A stretch of 12,198 bases of DNA from a bacterium (GTDB taxonomy: Bacteria > CSSED10-310 > JAJRTK01). Positions 6,832 through 12,198 of this stretch are shown piece after piece. The stretch's first letter is position 1. Each line of letters starts with the position of its first letter. The stretch covers positions 1 through 12,198 of the forward strand of contig JAJRTK010000343.1 of the NCBI GenBank assembly GCA_024278345.1. Reading direction: 5' to 3'. The notes beneath the pieces were generated by a model, which searched no databases, was not told the DNA's origin, and saw only the letters and a list, made by a program, of their open reading frames with translations. The position numbers and the translations under genes are program-made.

Positions 6832-8449
6832 ACTGGAGAATCAGCATCGTTACGTCATCGTGTTGGCTGGCACCACGGGAAAAATCGTCGATGGCCTGTT
6901 CCAGGGCGTCTTGGATTTCTGGAGCTGATCGGTGGAAGTTCTGGCCGACGACTTCGATGATCCGGCCGAGCCCGAACTCCTCGCCAGCGCTGTTGCGGCT
7001 TTCGCTCACTCCGTCGGTAAAGAGGAGCAGCGTGTCCCCCGCGGCAAGCTGAATCGTCTCCGATTCATACTCCAAGCCGGGAAATGCTCCCAGAAGCAGG
7101 CCTCCCCGCTCAAGCCTTCTGTGAGTGCCATCTCGCGAAAAGAGGAAGGGGGGATCGTGGCCCGCGTTGGTATAGGTGAGTAGGCCATCGGAAGTGAGGG
7201 TCCCGTAAAAGAGGGTCACGAACTTTTCCGCCGCCGACTTCTTGTGAAGGTAATTGTTGACCCTGGCAACCGTCTTGTTCACTGGGCCCGCGAATTCCGC
7301 TTGGGCAGAGAAAATGCCGTCCACGAGGCACATGAGAAGCGCCGCCGGGATTCCCTTGCCGCTCACATCTCCCACGACGAATCCGAACAGCCCCTCTTCC
7401 ATGGGGTAATAGTTGTAGTAGTCGCCTCCGACACTCCGAGACGGCCGGCTGACGGCGGCCACCGACAGGTAAGGCGTGCTGGGCGGATTGACGGGAAGGA
7501 GCCGCTCTTGGATGATCCGAGCCACGTTGAGCTCTTCTTCCATCCGCTTTTTTTCCAGCTCTTCCTCGTGAAGACGTGCGTTTTCAATGGCGATGGCGGC
7601 GTGAGACGCAAGGGACTCCAAGAGCCGAAGCCCCTTCTTGGTGAAGTCCTGGGACTGCGTCTTGTTATCGACGTAGATGATCCCTAGAAGGCGAGGCTCC
7701 TCGGCCTCGTGGCCGAAATAGGACACGATGAGTGGCACGCACATGATGGTCTTCAGCTCCAGAGCCAAAATGCTCTGCTGGTTCCGAAAACGCTCATTGT
7801 CATCGACGTTCACAAGGATTTCCGGCTCCCCTGTCTCCACCACTCGCTCGACGACGCTCCGGGAGATGGCGTGGGCTTCCGTTGCAAGCGGCTCGCCATT
7901 GAAGTTTCGGGCCACGGAGAAGTTCAGATCTCCCTTATCGCTTCGGAGCATCAGAAAACCCCGCTCCGCGCCCGTGACCCGAAGAACCGCGTCCATGACC
8001 ATACTGAGGACGTCTCCCAACACAAGAGAGGAGCTCAGGGCCTTGGTGACCTCCAAAAGGAGCATCAAAGCCTGGTAATCCTCCTTCGTCGTGTCCCGCA
8101 AGTCGCCGAGGCGGAGGTTGACCGAGTCTTCCTGCGATCCCTCCAAATAGAGGAGCCGGTAGGCATGATTCCTCCCCAAAGTCATGAGATCACCATCCCG
8201 GAGACGGTGATCGGTGACGCGGCGGCCATTGACGAAGGTCCCCTCCTTGGAGCCTAGATCCCGCAGCCGCCAGTTTCCGTCTTGCAGGATGACTTCCGCG
8301 TGGTATCTGGAAATGTGCGGGTCACTGACCTGGACATCGTTGTCGGAACGCCTCCCGATGGTCAACGTCCGGTTTTCCAGTTGGAAAGTCGTTTCTTCAC
8401 CGTGGCTTTGCACCACCTTGATTCGAGGGCGCTTGAGGGCGTTCGGCAT
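6812..8449 (-). CDS. FHA-GAF-PPM (SpoIIE/RsbU-type) serine/threonine phosphatase
   Basis: 545 residues, soluble, with no membrane segment. The FHA domain at about 10-100 has the phosphothreonine-pocket residues GR (32-33), S47-x-x-H50 and TFVNG (71-75). A GAF sensor domain covers about 135-290, and a charged coiled-coil linker (about 292-318, ending in RIIQERLLP) leads to the PPM phosphatase domain at about 325-540. Metal-binding Asp residues are visible in VGGDYY (Asp343), GDVSGKG (Asp361), FTDG (Asp479) and HDDVT (Asp531/532). Such proteins read phosphorylated partners and dephosphorylate Ser/Thr targets, often anti-sigma-factor antagonists (family knowledge). No STAS or anti-sigma gene is in the window, so the target is unknown. 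ATG 8447-8449 is preceded by AAGGAAGG about 4 bases upstream. It is the first gene of the minus-strand block. Confidence 0.93.
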   Translation of the reverse strand: MPNALKRPRIKVVQSHGEETTFQLENRTLTIGRRSDNDVQVSDPHISRYHAEVILQDGNWRLRDLGSKEGTFVNGRRVTDHRLRDGDLMTLGRNHAYRLLYLEGSQEDSVNLRLGDLRDTTKEDYQALMLLLEVTKALSSSLVLGDVLSMVMDAVLRVTGAERGFLMLRSDKGDLNFSVARNFNGEPLATEAHAISRSVVERVVETGEPEILVNVDDNERFRNQQSILALELKTIMCVPLIVSYFGHEAEEPRLLGIIYVDNKTQSQDFTKKGLRLLESLASHAAIAIENARLHEEELEKKRMEEELNVARIIQERLLPVNPPSTPYLSVAAVSRPSRSVGGDYYNYYPMEEGLFGFVVGDVSGKGIPAALLMCLVDGIFSAQAEFAGPVNKTVARVNNYLHKKSAAEKFVTLFYGTLTSDGLLTYTNAGHDPPFLFSRDGTHRRLERGGLLLGAFPGLEYESETIQLAAGDTLLLFTDGVSESRNSAGEEFGLGRIIEVVGQNFHRSAPEIQDALEQAIDDFSRGASQHDDVTMLILQYGPGLA

Positions 8450-8504
8450 CGGCCCTTCCTTAGGGGAATAGAGGGATTCTCAAGTGGGAGATGGGGCAAG
8501 GATG

Positions 8505-8533
8505 ATCATGGCGGTAACAACCGGTTCCGTCAA
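8505..8533 (-). promoter_or_regulatory. Candidate sigma70-type promoter for the six-gene block
   Basis: On the minus strand TTGACG (8528-8533) is followed after exactly 17 bases by CATGAT (8505-8510). That is 5 of 6 and 4 of 6 matches to the consensus hexamers. Transcription would begin near 8498, giving a leader of about 48 bases before the phosphatase ATG. It is the best promoter-like pair I found in the window, but it is unproven for an unknown host. Confidence 0.4.
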
Positions 8534-8545
8534 GAGTTTCCTCAA

Positions 8546-8568
8546 GAAAAAAAACGAGTCAACGCTCT
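8546..8568 (-). terminator. Weak terminator-like T-tract at the GH172 gene stop
   Basis: Read on the minus strand, the stop codon of the lipoprotein gene lies in GAGCGTTGACTC, directly followed by G and a run of eight T. The stem is at best 3-4 pairs (GAG/CTC), so it is not a strong intrinsic terminator. The T-run may still weaken read-through into the promoter and phosphatase gene downstream. Confidence 0.2.
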
Positions 8569-10160
8569 AGGTAGTAGAAGCTCACCGCCCGGAACTGGTC
8601 CCGACGGCCCAGCAGGTTGCCATTTTCCTGTTGTACTACCAGTTGAGCGGCGAAAGGAATGGCATCGGAAACGAAAAAGCGGTACGCTTCCAGGTCGGGC
8701 TGGAATGGGTCCTGGACCGACGTGACACCGGTGAGGGCAGCGCTGCCGATGCCGCCTTCGAAGCGCCAGTGAGCGTTGAACAGATCGGCGATTCCCGTAC
8801 CCCCATGGGTCTCCACGCCATCAATGTTGAAGAACTCGTCTCCTTCCAGGCCATAGGGTTTGCTGAAGGAATCCAGGACCAGGTGGAGTCCCACAAAATG
8901 GCCCCGACCGGGCACCTCCAACACGGAAAACCGGCGCTTGGCATCCACGATAGCGGAGTTGAAGGTCCCGTACAGATAAAGGGCGTCGTCTCGGACAGGC
9001 TCGGCATCATAGTAGATTTCGCAGGTAACATTGTGGGATCGACCACCGTTGACAAGCTCCACTCGGGCAGAAGCCCGGAAGGGCATGGGCAAAGCCAGGT
9101 AGAGAGTCCCATCGGCCAGGCTGCCCTGGTGGAGGCTCTGGAAGTCACCTCGCCGGTAAAAGCTCCCAAAACCCGTTCCCAAGGGAACCTCCACCGACGG
9201 CTGAGCCTCTCCATCCCAGGAGATGCGAAGATCAATACTCTCCAGATCAGCAGACGTCACCAGGGGGGCATAAATCCGCAAACCCCGAATCCTACCGGGT
9301 CCTTGAAGCTCCCCCAGCAGGTTCGTCCCCCGTTCCAGGGGACCGTCGAAGGCCACTCGTTGGGCGGCGAGCTCCATCCGGTTGGCGAATTGCAAAGGAG
9401 TTCGCCAGTCCGACAAGATCTCTTCCAAAGCACCTGCATCGGCCTCGCTCAGACCAAGAGACCCGTCCGCCCGGCGTATCGGAGACGGTTCCACGATCTG
9501 GCCACTCAGGTCCAGAAGATTGATCTGGTAAAGAAAACGGTTCGCCGGAGCCGGCGCGTTCGGCGGCGCCGGATTCGTCACCGTCACCTTCACGGAGGAG
9601 GCAAACGAGATGGGCACATAGCAGTAGAATCCCCGGCCATTGACGCCGTCGGGGTTCTTGTGGCGGTTGACCAGAGGATGCAGGAACGGCGATGTTCCAC
9701 CGGCAAAAAACAGGTTCAAGGGAAGGGAAAAAAGCAACCTCCCATCAGTTTCGACATTCAGAATGGCTCGCGGGTCAAACCCGGGAACCGTCGTTTCACC
9801 CGATTGAACGCGGCTTGTCATCCAGATCCGAGTGATCACTCCCGGCCCGTTGTGCCGGGCAAGAAGATAAGTATTGCCCCCTTCGTCTCCCAAGTAGTGG
9901 TTGTAGTCCTCGTTGGAAGCCGGCTCGGGATCACGAGAAGAAAAGAGCTGGCTGACGCCCAATCTGGGAGAATCCAGGTGGGCGGCGCCACCAAGGAGTA
10001 AATAACCTACGGACGACGACAACGAGGCCCCGAAGGGCGTAGGCGTCGGTTCTGGACCCGGGGAAGGATCTTCCCTGGCCGAACCACATCCACTCAGCAG
10101 AATGGACGCGAAGGCGAGTTTTAGGAAAAGGGGGCTTGCTCCGTGGGATCTGCCATCCAC
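8559..10160 (-). CDS. DUF2961 (GH172-like) lipoprotein
   Basis: DUF2961 proteins include glycoside hydrolase family 172, which acts on fructofuranosyl or arabinofuranosyl linkages (family knowledge). From the GTG at 10158-10160 the product has 533 residues. A signal peptide ends in lipobox LSGC (Cys25), then a Pro-rich linker follows. The fold's two jelly-roll halves show their usual marks: NEDYNHYLGDEGG and GPGVITRIW early; GFYCYVPISF; later GPGRIRGL, VEVPLGTGFGSF and LPMPFRASARVELVNGG; then GRGHFVGL and GLEGDEFFNIDG. The family motif usually read as HGTGTEDYF is here HGGTGIADLF, lacking the Glu, so it may be inactive or altered in specificity. A longer GTG start (10206-10208) exists. I prefer 10160 because GGGAG (10168-10172) lies about 7 bases upstream and the signal peptide is then of normal length. 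The substrate is unknown. Confidence 0.82.
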   Translation of the reverse strand: MDGRSHGASPLFLKLAFASILLSGCGSAREDPSPGPEPTPTPFGASLSSSVGYLLLGGAAHLDSPRLGVSQLFSSRDPEPASNEDYNHYLGDEGGNTYLLARHNGPGVITRIWMTSRVQSGETTVPGFDPRAILNVETDGRLLFSLPLNLFFAGGTSPFLHPLVNRHKNPDGVNGRGFYCYVPISFASSVKVTVTNPAPPNAPAPANRFLYQINLLDLSGQIVEPSPIRRADGSLGLSEADAGALEEILSDWRTPLQFANRMELAAQRVAFDGPLERGTNLLGELQGPGRIRGLRIYAPLVTSADLESIDLRISWDGEAQPSVEVPLGTGFGSFYRRGDFQSLHQGSLADGTLYLALPMPFRASARVELVNGGRSHNVTCEIYYDAEPVRDDALYLYGTFNSAIVDAKRRFSVLEVPGRGHFVGLHLVLDSFSKPYGLEGDEFFNIDGVETHGGTGIADLFNAHWRFEGGIGSAALTGVTSVQDPFQPDLEAYRFFVSDAIPFAAQLVVQQENGNLLGRRDQFRAVSFYYLER

Positions 10161-10208
10161 CAGTCTTCTCCCGGGTCGAGGAAATCCGTTCTTGCCACTG
10201 GACCTCAC

Positions 10209-10218
10209 ATGATATCAT
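10209..10218 (-). promoter_or_regulatory. Candidate -10 element / 10-bp palindrome upstream of the GH172-like gene
   Basis: ATGATATCAT (10209-10218) is a perfect palindrome. On the minus strand it contains TATCAT, 5 of 6 to the -10 consensus, but no good -35 hexamer is visible 16-18 bases upstream. If used, transcription would start near 10202, which would leave little or no leader for the GTG at 10208 and favours the GTG at 10160. It could equally be an operator half of the divergent region. Confidence 0.25.
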
Positions 10219-10231
10219 CAATGAGAAGGTT

Positions 10232-10259
10232 CCCAGAAAAGGCCGGGCTTTTTCTTGGG
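10232..10259. other. Long hairpin between the divergent genes
   Basis: The two ends (CCCAG... and ...TTGGG) pair almost completely: about 12 pairs including two G-T wobbles and one bulged C, with a CGG loop. The arms are A-rich on the left and T-rich on the right. It lies between the two divergently transcribed exported-protein genes, where it could be transcribed in the leader of one of them or act at the DNA level. Confidence 0.4.
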
Positions 10260-10382
10260 TTGCGTTCCGCTCCCGTCGCTTGCAGCCGCGCGCGCCACTC
10301 GCAATTGGTGCGTGGCCTGATCTTCGACATAGACCGAACTCGGCCGCCATCAATTTCCTTCCGTTTGGCCAAAAGGTGACCC

Positions 10383-11993
10383 ATGCCATCCTTCACTTCA
10401 TTCTTGTCTCGGGCCGGTTTTCACGGTGTCCGCCCCTCTTTTCCCCTGGTGCCTCGCTCCAGGTTCTTAGGAGTTATCATCCTTGGCGGTCTCGCCTTTG
10501 TCAGTAGAGCCGCCGACGCTTCAGCCTCTCCTCTCACCCTGTACTTCAGCGATCCCATCGGCCAGACTGGGCCTCGTGACGACTGCTCCGCCCCCATCTG
10601 CCAGGCCCTCTTGCGGCGAATCCAGGCCGCCCATCAATCCATCGACTTCGCCATCTACGGCCTCCGCAACCAGTCGGCCATCCTCCGGGCCCTCGTGAAG
10701 GCGCAGGCCCGGGGAGTGCGGGTCCGAGGGATCGTGGATCAAGATATCCATGGCCAGAGCTACTACAGCTCGACTCCTCAGCTCATGAAGGCCCTCGGCA
10801 CGGTCCGATCAGACTACTCCCACGACATCCGGGAAGCCCGAAACCGCCGACCGTATGTTGGTGGTCGTGGCCGCTGCCCCCGTCCGGCCGGGTTCCTCGG
10901 TCCCCTCCAATGCCTTTCTTACGACATCGGAGACGCCTGTCTCCAGGTCGCCCATGCCAGCCGCGAGCCCATCGACTACAAGGGCGATCTCATGCACGAC
11001 AAGTTCTTTGTCTTCGACGGGCGGAGCGTTTGGACCGGCTCCGCCAACGTCAGTGACTCGGGGACCGGGGGCTACAACGCGAACCTGGTGGCTCTTTTGG
11101 ACTCGGCCCAGGTCGCCCGGTGGTACACCGAAGAATTCGAGCAGATGTGGAGCGAAGGTCGGTTCCATCGCTTCAAGTCCAGGCATGGCAAGATGTTCGC
11201 GAAGCTCTCCGATGGCACCGACGTTCGAGTCTACTTCTCCCCCAAAAGCCGTACAATTCCGCGGGCGGTTCGTCCTCTGATCCAGGGCGCTCGGCGCTCC
11301 ATCGACATCGCGGTATTCTTTCTTACCCACAAGGATATCACCCGCGACTTGATCCATGCCCACCAGCGCGGAGTCCGTGTGCGAGTCATCCTTGACGCCA
11401 CCGCGGCCAAGAACGGGTACACAAAACACGAGATCCTTCGAGCTGCCGGGATCCCTGTCAAAATCGAAAACTGGGGCGGCAAGATGCACGCAAAAAGCGC
11501 CGTTATCGACGGAAATATCGTGATTGCCGGGTCCATGAACTGGACCAGCGCCGGCACGGGGACCAACGACGAGAACACCCTTCTCATCGAGAGTCGAGTT
11601 TATGCCGCCCAGTACCAGAGATGGTTTGACCGCTTATGGGACTCCATTCCCCTCCGGTGGCTAACCCACCGGCCCGACCCCGAATCCCGGGACTCCGGCT
11701 TTTCATGCACCGATGGCGTGGACAACGATTTCGACGACCTGGCCGACAATTCCGACCCCGGTTGTAGTCCCACTCCGCCACTTCTGCCCGCTCTTCCTCC
11801 CCAGAAGATAGTTCCCAAGTCCGAGGCCATGCGCCTCATCAAGGCCGTGGTCACCCGTGGCGGCCTCAAGCTCTATTATCTTCCGGGGACCAGGCAGTAC
11901 AGCTCTGTGAAGATTGATCCCACTCGCGGCGGCCGCCTGTTTTGCAGTGTGAAGGATGCCAAAGTGGCGGGCTGGACTCAAGCTGGTCACTGA
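10383..11993 (+). CDS. Secreted phospholipase D-like protein (two HKD motifs) with C-terminal sunset-like domain
   Basis: 536 residues. An N-terminal export signal has its hydrophobic core at about 28-42 and a plausible cleavage after ADASA. Two PLD half-domains each carry an HKD motif: HDKFFVFDG (His205, Lys207, Asp212) followed by GSANVS, and HAKSAVIDG (His369, Lys371, Asp376) followed by GSMNWTS. This pair forms one active site in PLD-family phosphodiesterases and nucleases. Residues 442-461 form a Cys-bounded, Asp-rich motif (C-DGxDND...D..DPGC) like calcium-binding repeats in myxobacterial surface proteins. After a Pro-rich linker the last ~45 residues (YYLPG..QY, KIDPT.GGR.FCS..DA..AGW) resemble the small sunset domain found at the end of some secreted nucleases. 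ATG 10383 has AAAAGGTGA just upstream. The substrate (phospholipid or nucleic acid) cannot be read from the sequence. Confidence 0.88.
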   Translation: MPSFTSFLSRAGFHGVRPSFPLVPRSRFLGVIILGGLAFVSRAADASASPLTLYFSDPIGQTGPRDDCSAPICQALLRRIQAAHQSIDFAIYGLRNQSAILRALVKAQARGVRVRGIVDQDIHGQSYYSSTPQLMKALGTVRSDYSHDIREARNRRPYVGGRGRCPRPAGFLGPLQCLSYDIGDACLQVAHASREPIDYKGDLMHDKFFVFDGRSVWTGSANVSDSGTGGYNANLVALLDSAQVARWYTEEFEQMWSEGRFHRFKSRHGKMFAKLSDGTDVRVYFSPKSRTIPRAVRPLIQGARRSIDIAVFFLTHKDITRDLIHAHQRGVRVRVILDATAAKNGYTKHEILRAAGIPVKIENWGGKMHAKSAVIDGNIVIAGSMNWTSAGTGTNDENTLLIESRVYAAQYQRWFDRLWDSIPLRWLTHRPDPESRDSGFSCTDGVDNDFDDLADNSDPGCSPTPPLLPALPPQKIVPKSEAMRLIKAVVTRGGLKLYYLPGTRQYSSVKIDPTRGGRLFCSVKDAKVAGWTQAGH

Positions 11994-12020
11994 CACCGGT
12001 CGCCGGTCATCGCCTGGGTT

Positions 12021-12066
12021 CACCACCGATGGACGAGGTCCCCTGGACCAAAAAAAGCGGGTGGTG
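12021..12066. repeat. Nested inverted repeat 3' of the PLD-like gene
   Basis: CACCACC (12021-12027) pairs with GGTGGTG (12060-12066). Between them GGTCC (12037-12041), loop CCT, GGACC (12045-12049) is a second perfect stem, followed by seven A. For the plus-strand gene there is no T-tract after the stem, so it is not a standard intrinsic terminator. It may still be an RNA 3'-end structure. Confidence 0.4.
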
Positions 12067-12197
12067 CTCTATGGTTAGGGCATTCACGCCCGGGCCGCTT
12101 CACTGAGGCCCTGCCCGCTTCCATGGCTGAAAGTAGTCAGGCCTCAGCCCAGAGACCAACGGTAGGTCGCTCACAGGCGTGAAAACCAACTGCTCTA
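12065..12197. repeat. Nested inverted repeats flanked by a 7-bp direct repeat
   Basis: TTCACGCC (12083-12090) pairs with GGCGTGAA (12176-12183). Inside it CTGAGGCC (12103-12110) pairs with GGCCTCAG (12140-12147). Outside the outer stem the ends read TGGTT and, inverted, TGGTT again (12072-12076 / 12184-12188). The whole is bracketed by TGCTCTA at 12065-12071 and 12191-12197. This could be a small MITE-like element with a target duplication, or a structured 3' region. The window ends one base later, so the flank cannot be inspected. Confidence 0.35.
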
Positions 12198-12198
12198 C
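12100..12198 (-). CDS. Possible C-terminal end of a minus-strand gene running off the window
   Basis: From the right edge the minus strand is open for 32 codons (VEQLVFTPVSDLPLV...YFQPWKRAGPQ) and ends in TGA at 12100-12102. The residue composition is protein-like, and a gene convergent to the PLD-like gene about 106 bp away would fit the spacing. The inverted repeats at 12103-12147 lie within this frame, so the frame and the repeat-element reading compete. No family is recognised. Confidence 0.25.
   Translation of the reverse strand, partial: VEQLVFTPVSDLPLVSGLRPDYFQPWKRAGPQ

Noticed and set aside
8631-10001. Long plus-strand open frame opposite the GH172-like gene (456 codons)
   Set aside because: The opposite strand shows a lipobox and family motifs, while this frame has none.
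12037-12056. Intrinsic terminator for the PLD-like gene
   Set aside because: The stem is followed by A rather than T on the plus strand. On the minus strand the T-run comes before the stem.
12160-12198. tRNA-like string GTAGAGCAGTTGGT on the minus strand at the right edge
   Set aside because: It looks like a D-arm, but the following bases do not form an anticodon stem and there is no GTTCRA T-loop downstream.

Overview
The window is moderately GC-rich and looks like part of a chromosome from a Gram-negative bacterium. The evidence is an HflK/HflC membrane pair, a lipobox-bearing secreted protein and a signal-peptide phospholipase D-like protein. Several gene families (FHA-GAF-PPM phosphatase, free-standing PASTA protein next to rsmB and rpe, GH172/DUF2961 lipoprotein, Cys-bounded Asp-rich DGxDND motif) are common in uncultured or deep-branching lineages such as Myxococcota/Desulfobacterota or Acidobacteriota relatives. 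That placement is inference only. No marker gene in the window fixes the taxon.

Layout, left to right. Bases 1-732 hold no convincing gene. The first ~490 bases are a cluster of decayed direct repeats and hairpins, followed by ~240 bases with only a weak 45-codon frame. Bases 733-8449 are a six-gene block, all on the minus strand, read right to left: FHA-GAF-PPM phosphatase (6812-8449), rsmB (5269-6831), a three-PASTA membrane protein (4209-5276), rpe (3529-4206), hflK with a long N-terminal extension (1824-3473) and hflC (733-1827). Junctions overlap or are a few bases apart, except for a 55-bp gap between rpe and hflK if the TTG start is used. A good sigma70-type promoter candidate (8505-8533) stands in front of the first gene. 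Next, 8559-10160 (minus) encodes a GH172/DUF2961-type lipoprotein. It is divergent from 10383-11993 (plus), a two-HKD phospholipase D-like secreted protein ending in a small 'sunset'-like domain. The last ~200 bases hold nested inverted repeats and possibly the 3' end of a minus-strand gene running off the window.

How the genes may work together. The minus-strand block combines a phosphothreonine reader plus phosphatase (FHA-PPM), 16S rRNA methylation (RsmB), peptidoglycan sensing (PASTA), pentose-phosphate metabolism (Rpe) and membrane-protease control (HflKC). The phosphatase/rsmB/PASTA/rpe set resembles the Firmicutes def-fmt-rsmB-prpC-prkC-cpgA-rpe cluster, but the PASTA protein has no kinase domain. 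The two exported proteins on the right look like independent accessory genes acting in the envelope or outside the cell.

I did not find a defence system, CRISPR array, complete mobile element, rRNA or tRNA. The strongest leads are the kinase-less PASTA cluster, the HflK extension, the GH172-like protein with an altered catalytic motif, the PLD-sunset protein, and the structured repeats at both ends.
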